From: Chitinophaga tropicalis
GTDB taxonomy: Bacteria; Bacteroidota; Bacteroidia; Chitinophagales; Chitinophagaceae
NCBI RefSeq assembly: GCF_009758205.1
Contig: NZ_WRXN01000028.1
Location: forward strand, 1 to 33,626
DNA: 33,626 nt
Direction: 5' to 3'
Part shown: one piece after another, positions 12,399 through 20,887 of the stretch
Layout: every line of letters begins with the position of its first letter
Numbering within the stretch: position 1 is the first letter of the stretch
The notes under the pieces: model-generated
What the model was told of the DNA's origin: nothing
The model's database searches: none
What the model saw: only the letters and a program-made list of their open reading frames with translations
Translations under genes and position numbers: made by a program

Positions 12399-14846
12399 AT
12401 GCAGGTTTACAGTGCAGATATTTATAGTATCCTGGGTTTTATCGGAGGGGCCATATTATCCAAAAGCGGCTGTATAACAGTCTGTTATTATATGTCCTGC
12501 CCGGAGCCTTATACACAAGACCAAAACGCAATTGGGTTCCGCCAAAAGGAGTATGAACGGGCGCTCAAATTCATGCCCGCCGGATCCTACTTTCATAAAC
12601 AGGACATTTTTTTGAAAAGGGCCTATGATCCGTCTACTGATATGGAGGGTAATTCTTTCCTGGAACGGGCACAGATGAAGCATTTTACAGGCCGGCAATA
12701 CCTGGAACATCACTGTATTTTAGCCTTTACGCTGGCCGGGCTTGAAACATTGGAACCAGCATACGTAAAGAATCCTTTGCAGTATAAGGATCATTTGATA
12801 GAGCGCGATAAGGCCCGGTTAACTGATTTTTTAGAAGCAGTAGACGGCGCTGTTATTGTGCTGAAAAATCTACCAGCTACCAGTATCCGCCCATTAGAGG
12901 AATACGAGATCAAGGATTTTTTAACGCAATATGTGAACGGGTTTGCCGCAGACAAGGGTATGCGTGATGTGTACTTTGGCCCTCACCTGGGCATAGGGGA
13001 GGCAAAAGGGGCCGTTTTTGCAATCTGTGATGAAAATGCTCTGCCTGATGAGTTCCCGCCGTATGTGGAGGATGATACGATCCCCAAAGCAAATGCGGCC
13101 CTGTTCATGGCACCCCTGGAAAAGCTGGGGCTGCACCTTCATGCAAACCACATTATAAACCAGGTAATCTACTTTGAAGGGCACCAAAAGTTAAAAGGCG
13201 AATTACAGGCCAGGGTAGACGAGTTCCACCAGCACAGGCGCTTTGCAAAGGAAATTGAGATAACAGCGGAACGCCTGAAGGTTACCCAGCAGGAGGTTTT
13301 AGAATCACAGGCATATCTGTGCCGTGCTCATTTTTCTGTATCTGTATGGGATCATGAGCCTGCGGAGCTGGAAAAAGCAAAAGATACTATCCGGGAAATA
13401 TTAAAGATGCGGGATTTTGGTTTTTACCAGCCGTCTTATGAAGGGCTAAAGGATATTTTTATAGGAACCGTAATAGGCTTGCAAAACAGGCTATCGCGCA
13501 GCTACTTTTTTCTAACCGAACTGGCTGTAGCTGCATCCCTTTTTATAAACAATTCTGTTTATAAAAGTGATCCTGAAGGGATTTTATATAATGATCGAGT
13601 TTTCCAGATCCCGTACAGGCTGGACACCTGGGACGAGGCAAAGCGCCGCATTCCGGCCAGGAACGGCCTTTATATTGCCAGTACTGGCGGCGGTAAATCG
13701 TCTACGTGCCTAAACGCGGTAGAACAGGAGATCCGCCAGGGTATTAAGGTGGTGTGTGTGGAGTTCGGCCAGTCCTTTCTTGCTATCAGCAGATTATACC
13801 CGTCTGTCAGTGCCCATATTGATTACGATGGAGTTTCACCGCTGGGGGTAAATCCCTTCTATATTCGGGATCCGCAGGAGCTTACCACGGATAAAATAAA
13901 AACGCTCACGGTGCTGGTGCTCAAATTTTGGCGGGAACGGGAGATTATAGAAGATGCCAACCATAATGTAAGCCTTACAAAGATCTTACGGGATTACTAC
14001 GATCATACCCCATCGGGGCACAGTTTCCCGGACTTCTATAATTATGTAAAGGCCAACTTTACGGCTATCATTGCCCGCCAGGAGATCCCGCCTGCTTATT
14101 TCAATATTGATAGCTTTTTGCATATCTGTAGCCAGTTTATGCCGGGCGGGGTATATGAAAATGTGTGTAAGGTGGATGGATCCAACGAAGATTTAATAAG
14201 GGATAAAAGTTTCATCATTTTTGAATTGACCAGGATAAAGAAAGATCCTTTTCTAGTTTCTGTTATCCTCACAATCATTTTTGAAACGGTGGAAAACAAA
14301 ATCCTTGCCGACCGTTCCGTAAGGGGAAAGCTGTACCTGGACGAGTACGGGGAAACTGCTATTATGAAGGATAATTTTTCCGGGGAAGATGTACATAGCA
14401 CTGTGTCATTCTGTTTTACAAAATTACGTAAGGAGAATGGTAGTGTACACGCTATTATACAATCTCCCGCGCAGCTCCCGGAGAATAACTTTACCCGTTC
14501 GATCATTGCAAACACGCAGCTGTTATATGTCCTGCCAACCACCGAAACGGTTTACCATGATATTATCCAGGCATTCCGTATTAGTAATCAATCGCATATA
14601 CAGCTGATGAAATCCATCCGTAACGATTTTTCCGGGGAACGGCCCTACGCAGAGGTTTTTATCCGCTTCGGAGATCTGTACGCTACTGTAGTGCGGTTAG
14701 AGTTCAGCCGTGCGAAGTTCTACGCATTCCAGACGGACGGTAAGGATTGGAAGACCCTGGATGATCTTTTCCGCAGCGGTATGACGATGGAGGATGCTAT
14801 TATCCAACACATTAAAAATAAAAACAATGCAAAGATTTTTGCTTAA
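12399..14846 (+). CDS. traG: TraG conjugation ATPase (VirB4-like)
   Basis: 815 residues, normal for the family. The N-terminal part has the TraG signature (SKSGCITVCYYMSCPEPYT, then GSYFHKQDIFL), followed by a long helical region and the ATPase: Walker A IASTGGGKSSTCLNA (from about 426), Walker B KLYLDEYGE (about 644-652), and later arginine-bearing motifs in the RNDFSGERPYAEVFIRFGDLY region. It powers pilus assembly and substrate transfer at the inner membrane. Its 3' end overlaps the next gene by 20 nt. The ATG at 12399 follows a palindrome, which makes this start likely. Confidence 0.95.
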   Translation: MQVYSADIYSILGFIGGAILSKSGCITVCYYMSCPEPYTQDQNAIGFRQKEYERALKFMPAGSYFHKQDIFLKRAYDPSTDMEGNSFLERAQMKHFTGRQYLEHHCILAFTLAGLETLEPAYVKNPLQYKDHLIERDKARLTDFLEAVDGAVIVLKNLPATSIRPLEEYEIKDFLTQYVNGFAADKGMRDVYFGPHLGIGEAKGAVFAICDENALPDEFPPYVEDDTIPKANAALFMAPLEKLGLHLHANHIINQVIYFEGHQKLKGELQARVDEFHQHRRFAKEIEITAERLKVTQQEVLESQAYLCRAHFSVSVWDHEPAELEKAKDTIREILKMRDFGFYQPSYEGLKDIFIGTVIGLQNRLSRSYFFLTELAVAASLFINNSVYKSDPEGILYNDRVFQIPYRLDTWDEAKRRIPARNGLYIASTGGGKSSTCLNAVEQEIRQGIKVVCVEFGQSFLAISRLYPSVSAHIDYDGVSPLGVNPFYIRDPQELTTDKIKTLTVLVLKFWREREIIEDANHNVSLTKILRDYYDHTPSGHSFPDFYNYVKANFTAIIARQEIPPAYFNIDSFLHICSQFMPGGVYENVCKVDGSNEDLIRDKSFIIFELTRIKKDPFLVSVILTIIFETVENKILADRSVRGKLYLDEYGETAIMKDNFSGEDVHSTVSFCFTKLRKENGSVHAIIQSPAQLPENNFTRSIIANTQLLYVLPTTETVYHDIIQAFRISNQSHIQLMKSIRNDFSGERPYAEVFIRFGDLYATVVRLEFSRAKFYAFQTDGKDWKTLDDLFRSGMTMEDAIIQHIKNKNNAKIFA

Positions 14847-15402
14847 CCTGGTGCTTTGTATAGCCTTTCTACCGGGCCTGGTATATGCCCAGGGCGGCGT
14901 AGTATCCGCGCCGGTTCTTGAATCTCTGGAAACTGCGAATAAAGCCACGCTGATAAAGCAGTTGACGGAAGCCGTCAAACAAACCACTGTACTTACAGAC
15001 ACCTACAAGAAATTAAAACAAAGCGTAGAGATATATTACCAGGTTTCAGATGCGCTTCAAACGGTGGAGCTGGTCACCTCTGTGATCAATAGACAGATAG
15101 ATCTTGTAAATATGTGCTCCCAGGCCCTAAAAGACATAAAACAAGTGAAAGGGGCCAGCCAGGAGAGTATAACCCGTGTACAACGAAATATTACCAAAGT
15201 AATAGACAGTTATAAACAAAACCTGGATCTGATTAAAAAGACGCTATCCAGCGACAATTTTAAAATGGACGATAAAGGCCGTATAGACTTGCTTATGTCC
15301 ATCGACGAGAAAACAGAAACGGCTATGCACAAGGTCAATAGTTATTATTCTGCCTTTGCCGCTGTCACTACTGCAAAGAAAACCGTTAAAGCCATACAGT
15401 AA
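14827..15402 (+). CDS. traI: TraI-like periplasmic protein (VirB5-like)
   Basis: 191 residues from the ATG at 14827, which gives a good signal peptide (MQRFLLNLVLCIAFLPGLVYAQ, cut near residue 22). The mature part is helical and coiled (KQTTVLTDTYKKLKQSVEIYYQVSDALQTV), like TraI/DUF4141 of Bacteroidetes conjugative elements, which takes the place of VirB5. The frame shared with traG by 20 nt and the one-base overlap with the next gene point to translational coupling. Confidence 0.8.
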   Translation: MQRFLLNLVLCIAFLPGLVYAQGGVVSAPVLESLETANKATLIKQLTEAVKQTTVLTDTYKKLKQSVEIYYQVSDALQTVELVTSVINRQIDLVNMCSQALKDIKQVKGASQESITRVQRNITKVIDSYKQNLDLIKKTLSSDNFKMDDKGRIDLLMSIDEKTETAMHKVNSYYSAFAAVTTAKKTVKAIQ

Positions 15403-16178
15403 TGCCCGATATTCCTATTACACAATTCGGCATCGAAAATATAGAGCGGTCATACCTGGCGGTAAAAACCACTACGCTCATGATAACCACGCAGAGCGTA
15501 GCCACTGGTATAGGCTTGATCCTAGTATTTATACGGTTTTTCAGGGAGTACAAGCAGAATACAAAAGATAGGGAAGGCTTCGACGCAAAGGGCATATTTG
15601 ATATGCTTTGGCAATATCTTTTTACCCTGGCGGTCATAGTGGCCGCGCCGTTCGTTATCTACGCTCTTGAATATCTTTTAGGAGATCTACAACGGAACGC
15701 CATAAGCGCCCTGGGTGGTGAGCCGAAAACAGCCACAGGTACGTTATTGGCTGAAATTGAAGAAATGGAAAAGCGCTATCCTACCGGCCCAAGTATCATG
15801 TTTGACAGTATGCCGGATATTTTCGCATACTTCTACATAATATACCTAAAGCCCCCGCTGGCGCTGTTTATCCGGTATCTGTATGCGCTATTTATTTCCG
15901 GGAGGTATTTATACTTGCTGCTGCTGGAACTGGCTTTCCCCATTGCCTATGTGTGCCTTTTAAATGAAGATACAGCCAAATACTTCTATTCGTGGGTTTC
16001 CAATATGATAGTTTGCTATCTCATGATCCCCGCTTTTTTGGTGGCTAATGCGCTGGCCGATGCAGCTGTAATAACGTTGTTCGATGATCCTTACACATTC
16101 ATAGGAATAATTTCACAATTCGCGCTAAAGCTGTACCTGCTGAAGAAAGCAGGAGAGTTTGTATTCAAATTGATATAA
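15402..16178 (+). CDS. traJ: TraJ-like polytopic membrane protein (VirB6-like)
   Basis: 258 residues. Membrane segments are seen at about 24-44, 66-90, 140-165, 168-188 and 200-220, with the charged loop EYKQNTKDREGFDAKGIFDML typical for TraJ. VirB6-like proteins form part of the inner-membrane channel. Shorter than many TraJ proteins (about 300-340). Start and previous stop overlap as TAATG. Confidence 0.85.
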   Translation: MPDIPITQFGIENIERSYLAVKTTTLMITTQSVATGIGLILVFIRFFREYKQNTKDREGFDAKGIFDMLWQYLFTLAVIVAAPFVIYALEYLLGDLQRNAISALGGEPKTATGTLLAEIEEMEKRYPTGPSIMFDSMPDIFAYFYIIYLKPPLALFIRYLYALFISGRYLYLLLLELAFPIAYVCLLNEDTAKYFYSWVSNMIVCYLMIPAFLVANALADAAVITLFDDPYTFIGIISQFALKLYLLKKAGEFVFKLI

Positions 16179-16180
16179 GC

Positions 16181-16822
16181 ATGAACCGGGAAAAAATAGA
16201 GAAGGAGTTCAACAGTTATGCAACAGCGCAGAAAAGCGCCGCAATTACCGTGCGTTTGATCCTTGTATTTTGTTTTGCATTGGTGGTTATTGCCTTCTTT
16301 TTTGCTTTCAGATTCGCCAACAGTGCAACAAGCCGGATCCTGGTAGTGGATGCCGTCACCGGTAAATTTTTGAAGGTGGCGCCGGAGAACAGCGAGAAAT
16401 TTTTCCGTACTCAAATGGAAAGCCACTGCGCAACAGTGGTGTATTATGCCAATTCATTCGACCGTCTAAATATCATTGAAAACCAGGCCAGGACGATATT
16501 TATGGTTAACCGTGCCGATGCTACGCGGATCTTTTCACGCTATGAAAAGCAGCGGGCTTATGCAGACGCTATAGATAGGGGCCTCACCTATAAAACCACC
16601 TTTCAAAAGCTCGATGAATTGAGCGGAAACAAAGAGCCGTACTATGTGCGTTTTACTTCCCTGCTCCAAGTGTTTGACAATGATAAACCGGTACGGGAGT
16701 ATTATATCCATAGTGAGGGAGAAGTCCGCAACCATTCCGCACAATGGCCGGAAAATGTTGCCGGGCTTTATTTTACCAAATACACCCAGGAGTGGGAAAA
16801 AAAGGAGGTAGCCAATGAATAG
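16181..16822 (+). CDS. traK: TraK-like protein (VirB8-like)
   Basis: 213 residues: a short cytoplasmic N-terminus, one membrane segment (about 24-44) and a periplasmic domain. The order and details (YATAQKSAAITVRLI, later GEVRNHSAQWPENVAGLYFTKYTQ) agree with TraK of Bacteroidetes elements, a VirB8-type assembly protein. It starts 3 nt after traJ and overlaps traM by 8 nt. Confidence 0.9.
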   Translation: MNREKIEKEFNSYATAQKSAAITVRLILVFCFALVVIAFFFAFRFANSATSRILVVDAVTGKFLKVAPENSEKFFRTQMESHCATVVYYANSFDRLNIIENQARTIFMVNRADATRIFSRYEKQRAYADAIDRGLTYKTTFQKLDELSGNKEPYYVRFTSLLQVFDNDKPVREYYIHSEGEVRNHSAQWPENVAGLYFTKYTQEWEKKEVANE

Positions 16823-17840
16823 AACACAGGTAATAATACTTGCCACAATCGGGCTGATGATAATAGCCGTAATATTTGGCTTTATATACAGTGGCAAGAA
16901 AAAGGGCGCCAGATCTCACATTCAGACGGAGGACGGGGCTATGACAGAAGTGCCGGAAAAATATACCTATAAGGATCTGATGGCAAGTACTGGTAATAGG
17001 AATTTTGCTGAAGAAGCGCCGCCAGCACCCGCCGGCAGCGTGACAGATCCGCCGGCGTTGGATGCGCCAGCTACAGCCGGTAAAGTGGATCCGCCCGCAG
17101 CTCCAACAGCTCCCCCGGCGGCTACACCAGTGGAAACCCCGGAGATCAGCACAGCACTGCAAGAAATAAAGCAAACCAGGGAACGTATCAGAGGCGGCAC
17201 AGCTGCCGGCGTTTCCTCCAATGAAAAGGCCGTCGAACAAGAGGACGAGACTATCCGCCAGATCGTTGCATCCCATAATTCTACCGCACCCGTGCGGAAC
17301 AACCAGGAACAGCCCGCACCAGCTCCGGCCCCCAGGCCAGCCGGCTTTAATACGCTGGATTTTGGAGAGAAAGCAGCGCCGGCGGGTATTGCAACATCCA
17401 GCCCTGTTATAAAAGGAGTGATCCTAAATGATATAGAAGTAGCTACAGGCGCAGCTGTTCGCATTATGTTACTGGATAATACAACTATAAACGGCGTGGC
17501 CGTGCGTAAGAACCAGATGGTAACAGGAGTAACCAATATAGGCGAAAACCGGGTGCAGATCCATGTAGCCGGTACTGCGCTCAATAATCAACTAACAGCC
17601 TCGAATTTTTCAGCCTATGGCCTGGATGGCATGGAGGGCCTGCGGATCGAAGGCAGCAAGGGAGAGGAAACCCGCCAGGCTGCAAAAGACGAGTTAGAAA
17701 CCAATATCGACCAGGTAGCCGGCGCGGGGATCCTGGGCGGCGTGGTCAGGGTGGTAAAAACGGTAACCGGTGGCAGTCGCGGAAAGGCCACAGTAAAGAT
17801 CCCTGCCGGCTATAAGATAACCCTAAAACAAACGCGCTGA
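16815..17840 (+). CDS. traM: TraM-like protein (VirB10-like)
   Basis: 341 residues: an N-terminal membrane anchor (about 6-25), a long Pro/Ala-rich periplasmic spacer (about 66-115), a helical segment (STALQEIKQTRERIRGG) and a conserved beta domain from about 200 (SPVIKGVILNDIEVATG, LDNTTINGVAVRKNQMVTGV, SAYGLDGMEGL). VirB10 proteins link inner- and outer-membrane parts of the channel. The family is often longer; the spacer here is short. Confidence 0.9.
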   Translation: MNRTQVIILATIGLMIIAVIFGFIYSGKKKGARSHIQTEDGAMTEVPEKYTYKDLMASTGNRNFAEEAPPAPAGSVTDPPALDAPATAGKVDPPAAPTAPPAATPVETPEISTALQEIKQTRERIRGGTAAGVSSNEKAVEQEDETIRQIVASHNSTAPVRNNQEQPAPAPAPRPAGFNTLDFGEKAAPAGIATSSPVIKGVILNDIEVATGAAVRIMLLDNTTINGVAVRKNQMVTGVTNIGENRVQIHVAGTALNNQLTASNFSAYGLDGMEGLRIEGSKGEETRQAAKDELETNIDQVAGAGILGGVVRVVKTVTGGSRGKATVKIPAGYKITLKQTR

Positions 17841-17841
17841 T

Positions 17842-18750
17842 ATGGGTAAATTTGCTATCAATATCCTTTTGCTGTTACTTCTGCGCCTTGCCTGCGCAGC
17901 ACAGGATAACCCGGTTATTCCTGTCAGCAGGGTAAAGACCACGTACATTATTCTTTACAATACAAAGCCGGAAAGTGCCAACATTGGAGGGGAGGAAGGC
18001 GCGATCCTGTATGCAGAACAGAAAACAAGCCGGGATACAGTAAAGATTATCAAGTTACAGGCAGCCAAAGAGAATTTCACGAGCACTAACCTGCTGGTAG
18101 TGTGTACAGATACAATCATGGAATTTACCCTTGTGTATCAGCCTAACCCGGCTGTTACCCGGTATTCCTACCGTTATACTGGCAATGTAATGAACATTAC
18201 AACGGCCAGGACATCAGCAGACGGCACTAAGCCGGCCACGGTGAACGCAGCACCAGCCGCAGACAGTGTAACAGGAAACGGGATCACTATATCCGCCGGC
18301 AGTCTGGAACGCCTATACGCATCCCGCCGACAGCTGAACCGTTCCAGCAGCGTCCAGGGCCTTTATTTCTTTCTGGATGCTGTGGGCCTGGACAGCTCCG
18401 GGCTGCATCACTTCTTTAAACTCCGTGTCCGTAACAGCACAGCGGTCAGCTATGCAATTGATTACATAAAATTCATTGTGGAAGCCCCGCATAAACGCAT
18501 GGGATCCCGCGCCGGAAATGCTGTTCAGGATGATTACCCGCCTTACCTTTCCGCCCCGCGCAATGTTTCCATCATTGCGGCAGGTGAAAGCCAGGAACTT
18601 ATTTACGTAGTAGATAAACTGCCGCTGAACAAAGGGGAGCAGTTGACTATCATTATGAAGGAGCAGGCCGGCAACAGCAGGGGGCGTACCCTTACCCTGG
18701 AAGTGCCGGCGGCAGTATTGTTGAAAAAGGAAAAAGTGTTACAGCTATGA
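17842..18750 (+). CDS. traN: TraN-like protein (VirB9-like)
   Basis: 302 residues with a signal peptide (MGKFAINILLLLLLRLACAAQ). The N-terminal domain (VSRVKTTYIILYNTKPESANIGGE) and the C-terminal beta domain (FFKLRVRNSTAVSYAIDYIKFIVE) match TraN/DUF4138, the VirB9-like part of the outer-membrane core. One base after traM. Its coding sequence contains a perfect-half-site palindrome at 18186. It overlaps the next gene by 4 nt. Confidence 0.9.
   Translation: MGKFAINILLLLLLRLACAAQDNPVIPVSRVKTTYIILYNTKPESANIGGEEGAILYAEQKTSRDTVKIIKLQAAKENFTSTNLLVVCTDTIMEFTLVYQPNPAVTRYSYRYTGNVMNITTARTSADGTKPATVNAAPAADSVTGNGITISAGSLERLYASRRQLNRSSSVQGLYFFLDAVGLDSSGLHHFFKLRVRNSTAVSYAIDYIKFIVEAPHKRMGSRAGNAVQDDYPPYLSAPRNVSIIAAGESQELIYVVDKLPLNKGEQLTIIMKEQAGNSRGRTLTLEVPAAVLLKKEKVLQL
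18186..18201. promoter_or_regulatory. Palindromic motif inside traN, copy 10
   Basis: TGTAATGAACATTACA; both half-sites are perfect, central pair AA. Inside coding sequence in the middle of the operon, so a roadblock or internal control site is possible, or chance. Confidence 0.55.
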
Positions 18751-19841
18751 GGACACTTGTTTTAATCTTCGCTGTATTGCCTATTATGGGCGTAAATGGG
18801 CAGGATCTTTCCTTTTGTGGGGAAAGGGTGCCCGTTGAGCAGGAAAGCGTAAAAAAACGCCTTATTGTAGCCATAAACAAGAACAGCAAAGAATTGAGTA
18901 ATGAACGGCTACGCGGGAAAATGGAGCTGTATATCCCTTATATCTCTATCGTACTGCAACAGTACCAGCTGCCCGACGATCTGAAGTTTATAGCAGTGGC
19001 CGAAAGTAGGCTGCGGCGTGGCGCACAAAGTAGCGCAGGAGCTGCCGGCGTGTGGCAGTTCATGCCGAAAACGGCTGTAGGTGAAGGGTTAGAGGCCAGT
19101 GAACGCAATATGGTCATAAAGAGCACACACGCGGCCTGCCGCTTATTGGATAAGCTATATAACCAGCTGCATAGCTGGCCCCTGGTGGTAGCCGCGTATA
19201 ACTTCGGCATAGGCAATGTTACCAGGGCAATCAAGAAGCAGGGCACCAACGATTACTACGCCCTGCGCCTGAACGAAGAAACCGGCAATTACCTATATGA
19301 GATCCTTTCTTTTAAAATACTGTACCGGCAGGCGTTGGCAAAGGGGGTGGGAGATAAGGCCCCTGGGGGTGAACAAGCCCCCCGCCAGCTGCCGGGATTG
19401 CCGCCGTTACCATCACTCCCCGCAGTGGCAGGATCCTGGCATAAATCCGGTTTTTTTCAAAACGCCTCCTTTGAAACGGATACCCTGAGCCAGTTGACAG
19501 CTGAAACGAAAGCCACAGATACATTACTGATCCCTGCATCCATCGTAAAGGATAGCTATATCCATGATACCGGGGAGCTGGCATTCAACACCCATACAAG
19601 TGTGCAGCTCAAAGATTTTACGCTCAATGCCAACACCACAGTAAAGGGATCAGTATATAGCCGGGCGGGTAACCGGGCGCATATAGTTATAGAGGGTATT
19701 GATATAGCCCCCCAGCTGCGGGATTACAGTGGTTTAATATGTGCCGCAGATGGCCGGGAGGGCCTGCCTACAGGATCGGCACGGGGTACAATGGTTTTTT
19801 CTGGTGGAAGCCGGGTACAAATAAAATTAATGAAGGAATGA
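18747..19841 (+). CDS. Lytic transglycosylase fused to a TraM/VirB10-like domain
   Basis: 364 residues with a signal peptide (cut near 19). Residues about 58-195 are a GH23 lytic transglycosylase domain: catalytic Glu86 in AESRLRRGAQSSAGAAGVWQ, QFMPKTA and AAYNFGIGNV (149-158). It should open peptidoglycan for the channel. A Pro-rich linker (about 205-228) leads to a C-terminal beta domain (about 255-364) whose pattern, SVQLKDFTLNANTTVKGSV then AHIVIEGI then DGREGL, runs parallel to the C-terminal domain of the TraM-like protein two genes upstream. The fusion would place the enzyme at the core complex. The likeness is by eye and remote. Overlaps both neighbours by 4 nt. Confidence 0.88.
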   Translation: MRTLVLIFAVLPIMGVNGQDLSFCGERVPVEQESVKKRLIVAINKNSKELSNERLRGKMELYIPYISIVLQQYQLPDDLKFIAVAESRLRRGAQSSAGAAGVWQFMPKTAVGEGLEASERNMVIKSTHAACRLLDKLYNQLHSWPLVVAAYNFGIGNVTRAIKKQGTNDYYALRLNEETGNYLYEILSFKILYRQALAKGVGDKAPGGEQAPRQLPGLPPLPSLPAVAGSWHKSGFFQNASFETDTLSQLTAETKATDTLLIPASIVKDSYIHDTGELAFNTHTSVQLKDFTLNANTTVKGSVYSRAGNRAHIVIEGIDIAPQLRDYSGLICAADGREGLPTGSARGTMVFSGGSRVQIKLMKE

Positions 19842-20359
19842 GAAAATTAATACTTGCTGTTTGCTCCATGTTTTGCATAACCTCCGCAACCGCGCAGGTT
19901 CACCAGGAAGGCGGTACAGGGTTAGATATTACCCTGGGAAAAACCGGCATCGGCGTAATGGGAGGGGTAGGGTACATGCGCAATTTCACCGATAATGCCT
20001 ACCTACAGGTACGCGGCCTGGGCGAGTTTGGAAGGATGTACAATTTCAAATACGCTCACTTTGGCCTGGATGCTATGACTTTTTATAACCCCTTCTTTAT
20101 CTCTGATTTCTTCCAGTTCAACGCTGGCGCCGGTATTACGCTGGGGTACGAGAAAGTAAAAGGAATCAGTAAAGAAAAAAGTAACGGTATCGGCTTTATG
20201 GCCGGCGTCAAAGCTGGGGGCCAGATAGAGGCGTTTCTAAGCGATCAGCTAGGGTTTTGCCTATATGCGAACCAGGCGTATATGGTTAAAAAATCCCTGG
20301 GTTATACCTACTATGAAGTAGGCGTAGGGATCCGCATTTTTTTGAATAACTATTACTAA
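19838..20359 (+). CDS. traO: TraO-like outer-membrane protein
   Basis: 173 residues from the ATG that overlaps the previous stop (ATGA). Signal peptide MRKLILAVCSMFCITSATAQ, then a small barrel with Gly- and aromatic-rich strands (GIGVMGGVGYMRNF, FQFNAGAGITLGYEKV, YYEVGVGIRIFLNNYY). This fits TraO of Bacteroidetes transfer systems. It is the last gene of the recognisable conserved transfer set. Confidence 0.82.
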   Translation: MRKLILAVCSMFCITSATAQVHQEGGTGLDITLGKTGIGVMGGVGYMRNFTDNAYLQVRGLGEFGRMYNFKYAHFGLDAMTFYNPFFISDFFQFNAGAGITLGYEKVKGISKEKSNGIGFMAGVKAGGQIEAFLSDQLGFCLYANQAYMVKKSLGYTYYEVGVGIRIFLNNYY

Positions 20360-20375
20360 TCATAAAACACATCGT

Positions 20376-20864
20376 ATGAAAAACACCATTATTGTACTGG
20401 CCCTATTTATGACTACCATTTTAGCCTGTAAGAAAGACGATGATAACCAACCAGACGGGAAAGCGGAAAGCGATGCTATTGCTAATGCCATATTAGGAAA
20501 AAAGTACAAAATCAGTGCTATTAGAACCGTTGAAGGGAATACAGACGCCCGCGGTGAATTTCCGGCCTGTATCCTGGATGATAGCTATTTTATACGTAGC
20601 GCCGGTACAGTGCAGATTGTCCAGGGGGCGCAGCTGTGCGGCACCCATGCTCAGGATACCGTAAATGCTTCCTGGGGGTTTGGTTATGCGGATAATGGGG
20701 GCCTTAAATCCCTGTTTTTCTCCCTTTATACAGGCGGGGATACTTACAAGGAAATGGAATTTATCAAGGGTGATTTTACTGTAAATACCAGCAACGGACA
20801 GGAAATAACGCTGGTAGTTTCTAAGGCATCAATAAAGTATAACTTCTATCTCGTTAAAATTTAG
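20376..20864 (+). CDS. Hypothetical lipoprotein of the transfer operon
   Basis: 162 residues with a lipobox (MTTILACKKDDD, Cys18) and an acidic tail after the Cys that suits surface or outer-membrane placement in Bacteroidota. The mature part is a beta-rich domain (YKISAIRTVEG, GTVQIVQGAQLCGT, EITLVVSKASIKYNFYLVKI) with one likely disulphide (Cys66/Cys89 region), lipocalin-like in look. 16 nt after traO and 23 nt before the giant adhesin. Function unknown; it may assist the mating surface. Confidence 0.72.
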   Translation: MKNTIIVLALFMTTILACKKDDDNQPDGKAESDAIANAILGKKYKISAIRTVEGNTDARGEFPACILDDSYFIRSAGTVQIVQGAQLCGTHAQDTVNASWGFGYADNGGLKSLFFSLYTGGDTYKEMEFIKGDFTVNTSNGQEITLVVSKASIKYNFYLVKI

Positions 20865-20887
20865 GTTACCCCGTAAATCCATGCGAT

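Noticed and set aside
16967..17584. 205-codon minus-strand open frame opposite traM
   Set aside because: Arises from the Pro/Ala-rich GC-heavy coding strand; composition is artificial and the plus-strand gene is certain.
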